Source: Streptomyces sp. ICC1
Lineage (GTDB): Bacteria > Actinomycetota > Actinomycetes > Streptomycetales > Streptomycetaceae
DNA: 64,000 nucleotides
Direction of reading: 5' to 3'
NCBI RefSeq assembly: GCF_003287935.1
Contig: NZ_CP030287.1
Span: forward strand, 372,001 to 436,000
This document shows, piece by piece, positions 25,646-34,728 of the stretch. Numbering within the stretch: position 1 is the first letter of the stretch; every line of letters starts with the position of its first letter. Under the pieces are notes generated by a model. That model saw nothing but the letters and a program-made list of their open reading frames with translations, did not search any database and had not been told where the DNA came from. The position numbers were made by a program, and so were the translations under genes.

Positions 25646-26248
25646 TCATGGTACCCCAGGGGGTATATGTGGGGGTGAGTGCTTGCGGAGGGCCGCGAGT
25701 GCGGCATCTAGGTCGCCTTGGTGGGGGCGGTTGTGGGGGAGCTTGGCGAGGATGGCTGCCATGCCGCAGGTGTTGGTGAGGGCGGAGAGGGCCAGGCCGC
25801 CGGCGACCGCGGCGGAGATGAGCTGGAAGGCGGGGTGGATCAGTCCGAGTGCGAGGCCTGCGAGGACGAGGGCGCCGGCGGTCAGGCGGACCTGGCGCTC
25901 CATGCCCCACGTGGTCCGGGAGGGGGGCTCGGGGTGGTGGAGGTCGTGGCCGGCGGCTGCCCAGGCGCCGGTGCCCCCGGTGAGGGTGGCGGTGCTGATG
26001 CCGTGCTCGGCGAGCGTCGTGCAGGCGCGGTCGGAGCGTGCTCCGGAGGCGCAGACGACGAGGATGTCGCCGCGGTCGGCGGCGTGACGGATGTCGGGCA
26101 GGGCGCGTGAGAGCTGGTCGAGGGGGATGTTCAGGGCGCCGGGCAGGTGGCCTGCGGCGTATTCGCCGGGGGTGCGGACGTCGAGGATGGTGAGCTCGTG
26201 CAGACGGGTGCGGGCCTGGGCGGAGTTGAGGGTGTGGGGGGTGGTCAT
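25646..26248 (-). CDS. Rhodanese with C-terminal membrane domain (YgaP-like)
   Basis: 200 residues. The rhodanese domain (residues about 8-110) has LTILDVRTPGEYAAGHLPGA and the active-site loop VVCASGARSDRA with its catalytic Cys. The DUF2892-type part has two hydrophobic helices (LTAGALVLAGLALGLIHPAF and LISAAVAGGLALSALTNTCG). It would carry sulfane sulfur at the membrane. Start ATG 26248. The cstR operator lies within its last codons, so cstR can be expressed from its own promoter as well as by readthrough from this operon. Confidence 0.88.
   Translation of the reverse strand: MTTPHTLNSAQARTRLHELTILDVRTPGEYAAGHLPGALNIPLDQLSRALPDIRHAADRGDILVVCASGARSDRACTTLAEHGISTATLTGGTGAWAAAGHDLHHPEPPSRTTWGMERQVRLTAGALVLAGLALGLIHPAFQLISAAVAGGLALSALTNTCGMAAILAKLPHNRPHQGDLDAALAALRKHSPPHIPPGVP
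25653..25666. promoter_or_regulatory. CstR-type operator before cstR
   Basis: TACCCCAGGGGGTA is a near-perfect match to the two operators at 28882-28929. It lies 38 bp upstream of the cstR start and inside the 3' end of the rhodanese gene. GC-rich palindromes flanked by TA are typical sites for CsoR/CstR proteins. Confidence 0.7.
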
Positions 26249-26333
26249 GGCGGAGTGGTCCCTCCTGGGTGTCGGCCGGGGCCGGGAGCGGGCGCCGGGT
26301 GAGCTTGGGGTGTGCCGTGGGGCGGCTGTGGTG

Positions 26334-27080
26334 TCAGCGGATCGCGTCGGTGAGCATGAAGGCCGCGACGGCCAGCAGTGTGACGGCGAAGGTCCGTTGC
26401 AGGGTGGGGCCCGTGATCTTGGCGGCGAGGCGCTTCCCGTCCCAGGCGCCGAGGATCGCGGCGCCGGTGAAGGGTGCGATGACCGCCCAGTGCAGAGGTG
26501 CGGCGCTGCCGGTGCGGGCGGTGAGCGCGGCGAGTGAGTTGACGGTGATGACGAGCAGGCTGGTGCCGACGGCTGTCCGCATGCGCAGGCCCAGGACTCC
26601 CACGAGGGTGGGGACGGCGAGGAATCCGCCGCCGACGCCCAGGAATCCGGTGATCGCGCCCAGGCCCGCGCCGGCTCCGGCGGCCCGTACCGGCTGTACC
26701 GGGCGGAACTCCTTCTCGGCTTGGGGAGGTTTGAGCATGCGCAGGGCAGCGACGCCCGCGATGGCCGCGAACGCGCCGGTCAGCACCTGTCCGGGCAGCC
26801 GTGCGGCGAGGGTGGCCGCCGCCATGGCGGGGAGTATGCCGGCGGCTGCGAAGAGGGCGCCGGTTTTCCAGCGGACGTTGCCGGAGGTGGCGTGGGCGTA
26901 GAGAGCGGTCGCGGATGTGGCGGTGACGATGATCAGCGACGCCGTGGTGGCGGCGGCCGGGGTGAAGCCGAGCAGGTAGATCAGGGCCGGGACCGCGAGC
27001 ACACTGCCGCCACCCCCGAGAGCCCCGAGTGCGAGGCCGATGACCGCTCCTGCGATCAGGGCGAGGAGGAGCGTGCTCAC
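26334..27080 (-). CDS. TauE/SafE-family sulfite/anion exporter
   Basis: 248 residues with about eight transmembrane helices. Family features are ALIAGAVIGLALGALGGGGS at the N terminus, AITGFLGVGGGFLAVPTLVG in the middle and IAPFTGAAILGAWDGKRLAA near the end. In persulfide clusters TauE exports sulfite or a related sulfur anion made by the dioxygenase. GTG 27080 overlaps the stop of the upstream rhodanese gene (GTGA), so the two are translationally coupled. Confidence 0.88.
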   Translation of the reverse strand: MSTLLLALIAGAVIGLALGALGGGGSVLAVPALIYLLGFTPAAATTASLIIVTATSATALYAHATSGNVRWKTGALFAAAGILPAMAAATLAARLPGQVLTGAFAAIAGVAALRMLKPPQAEKEFRPVQPVRAAGAGAGLGAITGFLGVGGGFLAVPTLVGVLGLRMRTAVGTSLLVITVNSLAALTARTGSAAPLHWAVIAPFTGAAILGAWDGKRLAAKITGPTLQRTFAVTLLAVAAFMLTDAIR

Positions 27081-27436
27081 GCTATCGAGCCGCTGTTTCC
27101 ACGGTCGTCGACAACCGGCAGCCCGGCCGCTGCCCAGGCGCTCATGCCGCCCCTGACGTCGGCCGCGTCCGCCCCGCGCGCGGTCAGGAGCTTCACGGCC
27201 CGTTGGGAGCGGTGCCCGGAACGGCAGATCACCACCAGTGGCCGGCCCTGGGCGGCCGGGGGCAGGCCGTCACTGGTCATCAGGGCGGAGAGCGGGGCGT
27301 GTACGGCCCCGGGTGCGTGTCCGGCGGTCCACTCGGCGCGCTCGCGTACGTCGAGCAGGACGGCGCCCTCGTCGCGCGTGCCCTGATGGGCCTGGGTCGG
27401 AGTCACGCGGGCGGGGCCGCGGCGGAAGAGGGACAT
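27077..27436 (-). CDS. Single-domain rhodanese sulfurtransferase
   Basis: 119 residues: DEGAVLLDVRERAEWTAGHA, APLSALMTSDGLPPAAQ and the active-site loop VVICRSGHRSQRAVK, whose Cys carries the persulfide. It is cytoplasmic and sits between the dioxygenase and TauE genes in the same operon (41 bp after the dioxygenase stop, overlapping tauE). ATG 27436 is preceded by AGAAAG. Confidence 0.85.
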   Translation of the reverse strand: MSLFRRGPARVTPTQAHQGTRDEGAVLLDVRERAEWTAGHAPGAVHAPLSALMTSDGLPPAAQGRPLVVICRSGHRSQRAVKLLTARGADAADVRGGMSAWAAAGLPVVDDRGNSGSIA

Positions 27437-27477
27437 CTGCGGGTCTTTCTCTCGTCGGAAGTGGGGAGGGCGAGTCG

Positions 27478-28857
27478 TCAGCCGCCGAGGCCGCCGAACC
27501 CGCTGACCACCTGGAGGCCTGCGCTCCGGGCGGCGTCGAAGGAGTCGTCGACGGCCACGACGTCGCGCCCGGCGGCGTCGAGCAAGGAGGCTGCGATGCC
27601 CGCGCGCATTCCGCCCGCGCAGTGCACCCACACCACTCCGTCCGGAACTTCGTCCTGGCGCCGGTGGAGCTGGTGGACAGGGATGTGTACCGAGCCCTTG
27701 ATCCAGCCCTCCGCCCGCTCGGAGTCCCGCCGCACGTCCAGCACGATCCGGTGCTCGTACGGGTCCAGGGCGGCGAGGTCGGCGAACGTGGCCCGCGGGA
27801 AGCTCCGCGGATCCTCGCCCTCCGGAAGCCAATCGGCGGGCTCTCCGGTAGCCGCGGCGGCCGGCCGGTCGATACCGACCCGGGCCAGTTCGCGCTGCGC
27901 CTTCGCCAGCTGCTCGGGGGATTCGGCGAGGAGGGTGACGGGCTTGCCCCAGGGGATCAGCCACGCGAGGTAGGTGGCGAGCTTCCCGTCGGCCTCGAAG
28001 TTGAAGGCCCCCGCGACGTGCCCCTGGGCGAATGCGATGCGGTTGCGCAGGTCGACCACCCATTCCCCGGCCGCCAGGCGGGCCGCGATGTCGGCGGCGT
28101 CCGCCACGGGAGGTGTGGTCAGGTCGACCGGAGCCGGTCCCGCGGCGTTGGCCGGTCCCATGTGGGCGTAGTACGCGGGTACGTCGTCGAGCCCGGCCAG
28201 CAGGGCGGAGACGAAGGCGTCGATGTCCTGGACGAGGGCGTCGTTTCCCGCCTTCTCCTTGCCGATGGTGCTGGCGTTTCCGTCCGCCTGGGCCGAGGAG
28301 CAGAAGCTTCCGAACCCGTGGGTGGGCAGCACTTCGGTTTCGTCCGGGAGTTCGGCGGCCAGCCGGTGCGCGGAGGCGTGCTGGGCGCGGGCCAGCTCCT
28401 CGGTCAGGCGCGGCTCCACCAGGTCGGGTCGCCCGACCGTCCCGATCAGCAGGGAACCCCCGGTGAACACGGCGACGGCCGCGCCCTGCTCCTCCAGGAC
28501 GTAGGAGGTGTGGTGCGGGGTGTGCCCGGGGGTGGCCAGCGCTCGCAGTGTGATGCCCTCGTCCACCGTGACGGTGTCGCCGTCATGGACGGGGGTGCGG
28601 GCGAAGGACACCCGGGCCGTGGCCGGCACCAGGTAGTCCGCGCCGGTGAGGCGTGCCAGATCCAGGCCGCCGGTGACGTAGTCGTTGTGGATGTGGGTCT
28701 CCACTACATGGGAGATCCGCACCCCTCGTCGGGCCGCCGCGGCTAGCACCTGGTCGATGTCGCGCGGCGGGTCCACCGCCACGGCCGCGTGGGCACCGCC
28801 TGCCAGGTAGCTGCGGTTGCCGAGCCCTTCCAGGTCAAGGGTGTCGATGAAGAACAC
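27478..28857 (-). CDS. CstB-like persulfide dioxygenase fused to two rhodanese domains
   Basis: 459 residues. The metallo-beta-lactamase domain (1-245) has VETHIHNDYVTGG (His55, His57, Asp59) and LATPGHTPHHTSYVL, binding one non-haem iron. The first rhodanese-like domain (about 260-350) lacks a catalytic Cys (VTLLAESPEQ); the second (about 365-455) has VWVHCAGGMRAGIA. The enzyme should oxidise persulfides to sulfite and thiosulfate. ATG 28857 lies 25 bp from the first of two CstR operators, and the gene heads the operon dioxygenase-rhodanese-tauE-rhodanese-cstR. Confidence 0.9.
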   Translation of the reverse strand: MFFIDTLDLEGLGNRSYLAGGAHAAVAVDPPRDIDQVLAAAARRGVRISHVVETHIHNDYVTGGLDLARLTGADYLVPATARVSFARTPVHDGDTVTVDEGITLRALATPGHTPHHTSYVLEEQGAAVAVFTGGSLLIGTVGRPDLVEPRLTEELARAQHASAHRLAAELPDETEVLPTHGFGSFCSSAQADGNASTIGKEKAGNDALVQDIDAFVSALLAGLDDVPAYYAHMGPANAAGPAPVDLTTPPVADAADIAARLAAGEWVVDLRNRIAFAQGHVAGAFNFEADGKLATYLAWLIPWGKPVTLLAESPEQLAKAQRELARVGIDRPAAAATGEPADWLPEGEDPRSFPRATFADLAALDPYEHRIVLDVRRDSERAEGWIKGSVHIPVHQLHRRQDEVPDGVVWVHCAGGMRAGIAASLLDAAGRDVVAVDDSFDAARSAGLQVVSGFGGLGG

Positions 28858-28881
28858 GCTGTCGCTCCTTCTCGCGAGAAT

Positions 28882-28929
28882 TACCCCCGGGGGTATATAT
28901 CGAGCGTAGCATTAGTACCCCCGGGGGTA
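28882..28929. promoter_or_regulatory. Two CstR operators in the dioxygenase/DUF302 divergent promoter
   Basis: Perfect palindromes TACCCCCGGGGGTA at 28882-28895 and 28916-28929 are 34 bp apart, flanked by AT-rich bases (GTATATATCG, AGCATTAG). One lies beside the dioxygenase start and the other faces the DUF302 gene, so each direction appears to have its own site. Confidence 0.8.
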
Positions 28930-29015
28930 TTTTTGGCGGAGTCTCGACCCGTTGGAGGCCCGTGGGTGGGCCTACTCGCGAGCAAGGCCGCAACCGCCAC
29001 GAAAGGGATGAACCA

Positions 29016-29411
29016 ATGCGCTACGACCGCACCGTCCGCCTCACCGGTGACTTCGCCACCACCGTGTCCGCCGTCCGCGAGGCCTTGGCTGCGCAGGGCT
29101 TCGGGATCCTCACCGAGATCGACGTCACCGCCACCCTGAAGGCCAAACTCGGCCACGACATGGAGGACTACCTCATCCTCGGAGCCTGCAACCCGCCGCT
29201 CGCCCACCAAGCCCTGGACGTCGACCGCACCATCGGACTGCTCCTGCCGTGCAACGTCGTCGTCCGCACCGACGGGGGCGAGACCGTGGTCCAGGCGCTC
29301 GACCCGGCCACGATGGTCACCCTCACGGGCCTGCCCGCCCTCCAGCCGGTCGCCGAAGAGGCCGGTCGCCGCCTGGATGCCGCCCTGGCCGCTCTGCGCG
29401 ACGGCGGCTGA
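29016..29411 (+). CDS. DUF302 family protein
   Basis: 131 residues. The DUF302 fold is recognised from DFATTVSAVREALAAQGFGI, TEIDVTATLKAKLGHDMEDY and YLILGACNPPLAHQALDVDR, with LLLPCNVVVRT following. The molecular function is unknown. Members often sit with sulfur or persulfide genes; a Cys in GACNPP and one in LLPCN are conserved and could react with sulfane sulfur. ATG 29016 follows GAAAGGG by 8 nt. It is divergent from the dioxygenase operon and has its own CstR operator. Confidence 0.85.
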   Translation: MRYDRTVRLTGDFATTVSAVREALAAQGFGILTEIDVTATLKAKLGHDMEDYLILGACNPPLAHQALDVDRTIGLLLPCNVVVRTDGGETVVQALDPATMVTLTGLPALQPVAEEAGRRLDAALAALRDGG

Positions 29412-29975
29412 GCTCTTCGCTCCAGCCGCTCCCCGCCCGTTGGAGTGGGCGTCGGTGTGGGCGGCGTCCGTGCCGAAAGCCGCCCGCGCGGTCCCCGACG
29501 GGCGGTCATCTGCTGTTCGGCGCTGACCGGCCATGACTGAGACGAGGGCGGCGCGTTCGGTGAGTGCGTCGGCAGGCGGGCGCTCGGCCATGGTGGCCAG
29601 GACTGCTGCAACGCGGTGTCGGGCAGCGGAGCCGGATACGGTGAAGACGACCTCGACGGCCCGCCCGTGCGCCGATGCGGGAGGCGATCTGGCTGCATCG
29701 CCCGGGTGAGGGCCCGTTGAGGTTCGGCGCCGCAGGTGCGGTGGCCGGGAGGTGTCGAACCGCCGTGCCAGGCACGGTTCCACGGCCTCGGCGATCCTTG
29801 GATCGTCCGGGTCGTGGTGTTGCATTCCAGATATAGCGGGCCTTCGGTGAAGGCGGGGTGGGCCGGGATTGCGGGGCGGCCCCGCTGTCCACGGGCAGGT
29901 CGGCCAGGCGCCATTCCAGCATCCCGTCGGTCAGCCGGACGGCCTTGCGGCCCCGGTCGTGCGACGAGACGGATC
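29412..29975. other. Degenerate region without recognised gene
   Basis: Between the DUF302 gene and the second dioxygenase fragment, all frames are short or have no family likeness. A minus-strand stretch around 29530-29640 (VEVVFTVSGSAARHRVAAVL) has protein-like composition but I cannot name it. The stretch looks like eroded coding DNA at a recombination boundary. Confidence 0.4.
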
Positions 29976-30590
29976 TCGGCGGCCTGATCCTGCGCGCACT
30001 GGCCACCCCGGGCCACACCGACGAACACCTCTCCTTCCTGCTCCTGGACGGCACCCGTGAGCTGGCAGTGTTCACCGGCGGCTCGCTCATCGTCGGCTCG
30101 GCCGCCCGTACCGACCTACTCGGCGCCGACCGGGCCGAGGAGCTGGCCCGCGCCCAGTACCACTCGCTCAGGTGGCTGGCCGAGCTGCCCGACACCACCG
30201 ACGTCTGGCCGACGCACGGCGCGGGCTCCTTCTGCTCCGCCCCGCCCGGCGCCGAACGCACCACCACCATCGGCGCCCAGCGACGGGCCAACCCGCTGCT
30301 CGCCGCGCCGGACGAGGACGCCTTCGTCGCGCAGCTGCTGGGAAGCCTCGGCTCCTACCCCGCCTACTTCGACCGGCTCGGCGAAGCGAACCGGCGCGGG
30401 CCCGCGGTCCTCACCACCGCCCCCGCGCTCGCCGCGCTGTCGCCTGCCCAGGTCCGCGCTCTCCTCGGCGAGGGCGCTCACCTCGTCGACGTACGACGCG
30501 TGGCGGACTTCGCCCAAGGCCACATCCCGGGCGCCGTCTCCATCCCGCTGCGCGACCAGTTCGCCACCTGGCTGGGCTGGCTGCTGCCCG
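29976..30590 (+). pseudogene. Second persulfide dioxygenase-rhodanese gene, truncated at both ends
   Basis: The frame encodes LILRALATPGHTDEHLSFLL, then VWPTHGAGSFCSAPPGAERT and the first rhodanese-like domain (LVDVRRVADFAQGHIPGAVS, QFATWLGWLLPA). The N-terminal ~90 residues, including the HxHxD iron site, and the C-terminal half are missing. Similarity to the intact enzyme at 27478-28857 is clear. At about 30590 the sequence changes in mid-gene to paaK in another frame. It cannot encode an active dioxygenase. Confidence 0.8.
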
Positions 30591-31673
30591 CGCGACAGCT
30601 ACCCGTTCGGCATGTTCGCCGTGCCGACCTCCGATGTCCGCCGCATCCACGCCTCCAGCGGCACCACCGGCCGCCCCACCGTGGTCGGCTACACCGAGCA
30701 GGACCTTTCGATGTGGGCCGACGTCGTGGCCCGCTGCATCCGCGCCGCAGGCGGCCGGCCCGGCGACGTGTTGCACAACGCCTTCGGGTACGGCCTGTTC
30801 ACCGGCGGACTCGGTGCCCACTACGGAGCCGAACGAGCCGGCTGCACGGTCGTTCCGGCCTCCGGCGGCATGACGGCCCGACAGGTCCAGATCATCCAGG
30901 ACTTCAAGCCCAGCATCATCATGGTCACCCCCTCCTACATGCTCGCGCTCCTCGACGAGTTCGAACGCCAGGGCGTGGACCCCCGCACCACCTCACTTCG
31001 GATCGGCATCTTCGGCGCGGAACCCTGGACCGAGCAGATGCGCTCCGAGATCGAGGAGCGCTTCGACATCCACGCCGTCGACATCTACGGCCTGTCCGAA
31101 GGCATCGGCCCCGGCGTCGCCGACGAATGCGTCGAGACCAAGGACGGACTGCACATCTGGGAAGACCACTTCTACCCCGAGGTGCTGGACCCGCTCTCGG
31201 ACGAGGTCCTGCCCGACGGCGAAAGCGGAGAACTGGCCTTCACTTCGCTGACCAAGGAAGCCATGCCCATCATCCGCTACCGCACCCGGGACCTCACCCG
31301 CCTGCTGCCCGGCACGGCCAGGCCCGCCTTCCGGCGAATGGAGAAGGTCGCCGGCCGCTGCGACGACATGATCATCCTGCGCGGAGTCAACGTCTTCCCC
31401 ACCCAGATCGAGGAGATCGTCCTGCGCATCCCCGCGCTGTCGCCGCACTTCCAGCTGGAGCTGACCCGGCGCGGCCGCATGGACCACCTGACCGTTCGCG
31501 TCGAGGCGCGGCCGGACGCGACGCCGGACGAACGCGCCGCCGCCGCGGGCATCCTCGCCAAGGCAGTCAAGGACGGCGTCGGGGTCTCGGTCACCGTCGA
31601 CATCGTCGACCCGGAAACCCTCGAACGCTCGGTCGGCAAACTGCGGCGCCTCGTCGACTCCCGCGATCAGTGA
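30591..31673 (+). pseudogene. paaK: Phenylacetate-CoA ligase-like adenylate-forming enzyme, 5'-truncated
   Basis: The frame begins in mid-protein (DSYPFGMFAVP) and then runs intact to its stop: AMP-binding motif IHASSGTTGRPTVVGYT, YGYGLF-like NAFGYGLFTGGLGAHYGAER, IFGAEPWTEQMRSEIEERF, DIYGLSEGIGPGVADECVET and IIRYRTRDLTRLLPGTARP. About 90 N-terminal residues of a usual 430 are missing. A start at ATG 30612 would give 353 residues. PaaK-type ligases make aryl-CoA thioesters from ATP, acid and CoA. The missing N-terminal part helps form the aryl pocket, so activity is doubtful. Confidence 0.82.
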
Positions 31674-31779
31674 CCACCGGTCCTGCCGCCCTGATCGCAT
31701 GACCAGGCCGCCGCCACCCCCGGCCGGCCCGCGGCGCGGGGGTCCCGCCCACAACCGCGACTCCTTGGTGGAGATCGCG

Positions 31780-31968
31780 GTCGAGGTGTTCAACGAACGC
31801 CTGGACCCTGGGCGGCAGTGCGAGGCGCAGCCCGAGTGCGGTGACCGCCACCGGGTCGGTGCTCGCGAGGACGGCCCCGAGAACCAGCGCCATCCGCCAG
31901 GACGGCGGAGTCAGGGCGGAGGCGACGTACCCCACCACGGCGGCCGAGGCCAGGACGACGTCACGCCG
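31780..31968 (-). pseudogene. Fragment of a CPA1-type sodium/proton antiporter
   Basis: About 55 codons encode ASAAVVGYVASALTPPSWRM followed by ALVLGAVLASTDPVAVTALG and LRLALPPRVQAFVE. The motif with ASTDPVAV is the ion-binding Asp region of bacterial Na+/H+ antiporters (CPA1). Likeness ends at VQAFVE, where FND is expected next. The rest of the gene is absent. It lies just upstream of the 11-nt repeats before kdpD1. Confidence 0.7.
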
Positions 31969-32014
31969 ACCAGACTTCCCGGCACACCGCCTTCACCATG
32001 TCCGCATGGAGTGT

Positions 32015-32036
32015 GTCAGGGCAGCGTCAAGGTGTT
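32015..32036 (+). promoter_or_regulatory. 11-nt direct repeats upstream of kdpD1
   Basis: GTCAGGGCAGC and GTCAAGGTGTT form two consecutive 11-nt units on the plus strand, about 130-150 bp before the kdpD1 start and pointing toward it. They match the GTCARGRCnnn units found near the other potassium genes of the window. Confidence 0.5.
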
Positions 32037-32165
32037 CGCGCACTGCCGTGACCCGGCCGATTTTCACCTGATGATGATCGTCAGCAGCACTTGTGTGCCT
32101 CTGCCGGCCAGGGAAGCCCTCTGCGCGGATCGGGGCGTGTTCTTTGGCGTGAGGAGGCGCGTGTC

Positions 32166-34646
32166 GTGGTGGAGGCGGTTGCCAGGCCCGGGAGGCTGAA
32201 GGTCTTTCTCGGGGCGGCCCCCGGCGTGGGCAAGACGTACCGGATGCTGGACGAGGGTCGGCGCCGGGCGGACCGTGGGACGGATGTGGTCGTCGCCTTC
32301 GTCGAGTGCCACGGACGCCGCCTGACCGAGGCGAAGCTGGCCGGGCTGGAGATGGTTCCGCGTGCGGAACGTGCCTATCGGGGCGGCCGGTTCGAGGAGA
32401 TGGACCTGCGAGCGGTGCTGGAGCGGCGGCCCGGGGTGGCGCTCGTCGACGAGCTGGCCCACTCCGTCGTCCCCGGTGGCAACCCTGCCAAGCGGTGGCA
32501 GGAGGTGGAGGCGTTGCTCGCGGCCGGGATCGACGTGGTGACCGCCGTCAACATCCAGCACCTGGAATCCCTCAACGACGTCGTCGAGAAGATCACCAAG
32601 GTCCCGCAGCACGAGACCGTGCCGGACGCGGTGGTACGCCGGGCCGATGAGATCGAGCTGGTGGACCTGCCGCCCGAGGCGCTGCGACGGCGCATGGCGC
32701 ACGGGAACATCTACACGCCGGAGAAGGTCGATGCGGCGCTGTCCAACTACTTTCGGATCGGGAACCTCACTGCTCTGCGGGAACTTGCCCTGTTGTGGCT
32801 CGCGGGGCGGGTGGACGAGGCGTTGCAGAAGTACCGTGCCGACCACGGGATAGGGGGAGTGTGGGAGGCCCGGGAGCGGGTGGTCGTCGCGATCACCGGC
32901 GGACCTGAGGGTGACACGCTCATCCGGCGGGCGGCCAGGATCGCCGCCCGATCGGCGGGCGGAGACCTTCTCGCCGTGCACATGGCGCGCAGCGACGGCC
33001 TGGCTGCGGGAGCGTCGGCTTCCGCGTTGGTTCGCCAGCGTGCGCTCGTCGAAAGCCTCGGCGGGAGCTACCACTTTCTCGTCGGCGACGATGTGCCCAC
33101 GGTGCTCACCGAGTTCGCCCATGCGGAGAACGCCACGCAGTTGGTCCTCGGCACGAGCCGGCGCCGTCGTATCGAGCGTTTCCTGACCGGGCGGGGGACG
33201 GGTGAGACGATCGTCGGGCTCTCCGAGGATATCGACGTACACATAGTCACTCACGAACGGGCGGGCGGTGGAAGGCTGTTGCCTTCCAGGCGGCGAACGC
33301 TGCCGACGTCCCGGCTGATCGCCGGACCGGTTCTGGGCCTCGTGCTTCCGTTCGCCCTCACATTCCTGCTCGACCAGACCCGGGGCAGCCTCAACCTCAC
33401 CAGTGAGGCGCTGCTGTTCCTGGTGGCGGTGGTCGGGGTGGCGTGCGTGGGCGGAGTGGTGTCGGCGCTGGTGGCGTCCCTGACCGCGTCGCTTCTGCTG
33501 AACTACTGGTTCATCCCGCCGGTCGGTGAGTTCACCATCGCCGAGCCCAACAACATCCTCGCGCTGGTGGTGTTCGCCGTGGTCGCGGGGACCGTCGCAG
33601 TGGCCGTAGACCGGTCGATGCGGCTGTCGCGCCGGGCCGCCCGGGCGACGGCGGAGGCGGAGACGCTCTCCTCGCTGGCCGGCTCCATCGTGCGGGGAGG
33701 CCAGGCCGTTCCGGCGCTCCTGGAACGGACGAGGGAGACTTTCGGCATGGATTCGGTAGAACTCGTTGATCGCCCGATCGAGGGGGACGACTCCGTCGTT
33801 CAGGTCCCGGTGGGAGGGGATGCGCGTCTCGTCCTACGGGGACGTCCGCTGCCCGCCTCCGACCGGCGCGTCCTGGCCGCCTTCGCCGCGCATGTGACCG
33901 TCGCGGTTGAACAGGCGAGGCTCGCGGAGGCGGCCGCCGAGATCGAACCCGTCAAGGCCGCCGACCGGATGCGTACCGCCCTCCTCGCGGCGGTCAGCCA
34001 CGACCTGCGCACCCCCCTTGCCGCCGGCTGGGCGGCCATCGAGTCCCTGCGGGCCAGCGACGTGGAGTTCAGCGAGGAGGACCGGAACGAACTCCTCGCC
34101 ACCGCCGACGAGTCGATGGCCCGGCTCAACCGTCTCGTCGAGAACCTCCTGGACATGAGCCGACTGCAGGCCGGGGCGCTGAAGCTGGACCTCCGTGCGA
34201 CCCACCTGATGGAGGTACTGCCGGCCGCGCTGGACGGCCTGCCCACCGACGCGCCCGCCGTCGATGCCCAGAGTCTCGAGCAGGCCCCGGCCGTGCTGGC
34301 CGATCCACCGCTTCTGGAGCGCGTGGTCGCCAACCTGCTGAGCAACGCCGCCCGGCACACCCCGCCCGGGCGACATGTGCTGCTGACGGCGAGCTCGTTC
34401 GACGACCGGGTCGAGATCCGGGTCGTCGACCGCGGGCCCGGAATCCCCGAGGCGGACCGCGGACGAGCCTTCGTGCCCTTCCAGCGCCTCGGCGACACCG
34501 ACAACACCACGGGCGTCGGGCTCGGCCTCGCGCTCTCCCGAGGCCTCGCCGAGGCGATGGGCGGCACGCTCACCCCCGAGGACACCCCGGGAGGCGGCCT
34601 GACGATGACCCTCTCGCTGCCGGCTGCCCTTCCAGTTCCCGTCTAG
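32166..34646 (+). CDS. KdpD-type sensor kinase, second copy (orphan)
   Basis: 826 residues with full KdpD architecture: N-terminal KdpD domain with Walker A (LKVFLGAAPGVGKTYRML) and RPGVALVDELAH, Usp domain (VVVAITGGPEGDTLIRRAA), DUF4118 with four hydrophobic helices (about 415-520), then HisKA with AAVSHDLRTPLAAGWAA and the ATPase domain (NLLSNAARHTPP, VDRGPGIPEADRG, GVGLGLALSRGLAEAMGG). After the Walker B the usual NxPG loop reads SVVPGGNPAKRWQEVE. GTG 32166 has GAGGAGG 8 nt upstream. No kdpE is adjacent; it probably signals to the KdpE at 39399-40082. Confidence 0.88.
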   Translation: MVEAVARPGRLKVFLGAAPGVGKTYRMLDEGRRRADRGTDVVVAFVECHGRRLTEAKLAGLEMVPRAERAYRGGRFEEMDLRAVLERRPGVALVDELAHSVVPGGNPAKRWQEVEALLAAGIDVVTAVNIQHLESLNDVVEKITKVPQHETVPDAVVRRADEIELVDLPPEALRRRMAHGNIYTPEKVDAALSNYFRIGNLTALRELALLWLAGRVDEALQKYRADHGIGGVWEARERVVVAITGGPEGDTLIRRAARIAARSAGGDLLAVHMARSDGLAAGASASALVRQRALVESLGGSYHFLVGDDVPTVLTEFAHAENATQLVLGTSRRRRIERFLTGRGTGETIVGLSEDIDVHIVTHERAGGGRLLPSRRRTLPTSRLIAGPVLGLVLPFALTFLLDQTRGSLNLTSEALLFLVAVVGVACVGGVVSALVASLTASLLLNYWFIPPVGEFTIAEPNNILALVVFAVVAGTVAVAVDRSMRLSRRAARATAEAETLSSLAGSIVRGGQAVPALLERTRETFGMDSVELVDRPIEGDDSVVQVPVGGDARLVLRGRPLPASDRRVLAAFAAHVTVAVEQARLAEAAAEIEPVKAADRMRTALLAAVSHDLRTPLAAGWAAIESLRASDVEFSEEDRNELLATADESMARLNRLVENLLDMSRLQAGALKLDLRATHLMEVLPAALDGLPTDAPAVDAQSLEQAPAVLADPPLLERVVANLLSNAARHTPPGRHVLLTASSFDDRVEIRVVDRGPGIPEADRGRAFVPFQRLGDTDNTTGVGLGLALSRGLAEAMGGTLTPEDTPGGGLTMTLSLPAALPVPV

Positions 34647-34728
34647 TGCGACACCCCATCTGGCGTGCCCGCTCGCCTGTTCGCCAGTTTGGCAAAGGGT
34701 CGTCAAGTCCGACCCGCCCCGCATCCCC

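Noticed and set aside
29750..29800. A T-arm-like string (GGTTCGACACC) in the region before the second dioxygenase.
   Set aside because: No acceptor, D or anticodon stems can be drawn around it, so it is not a tRNA or tmRNA.
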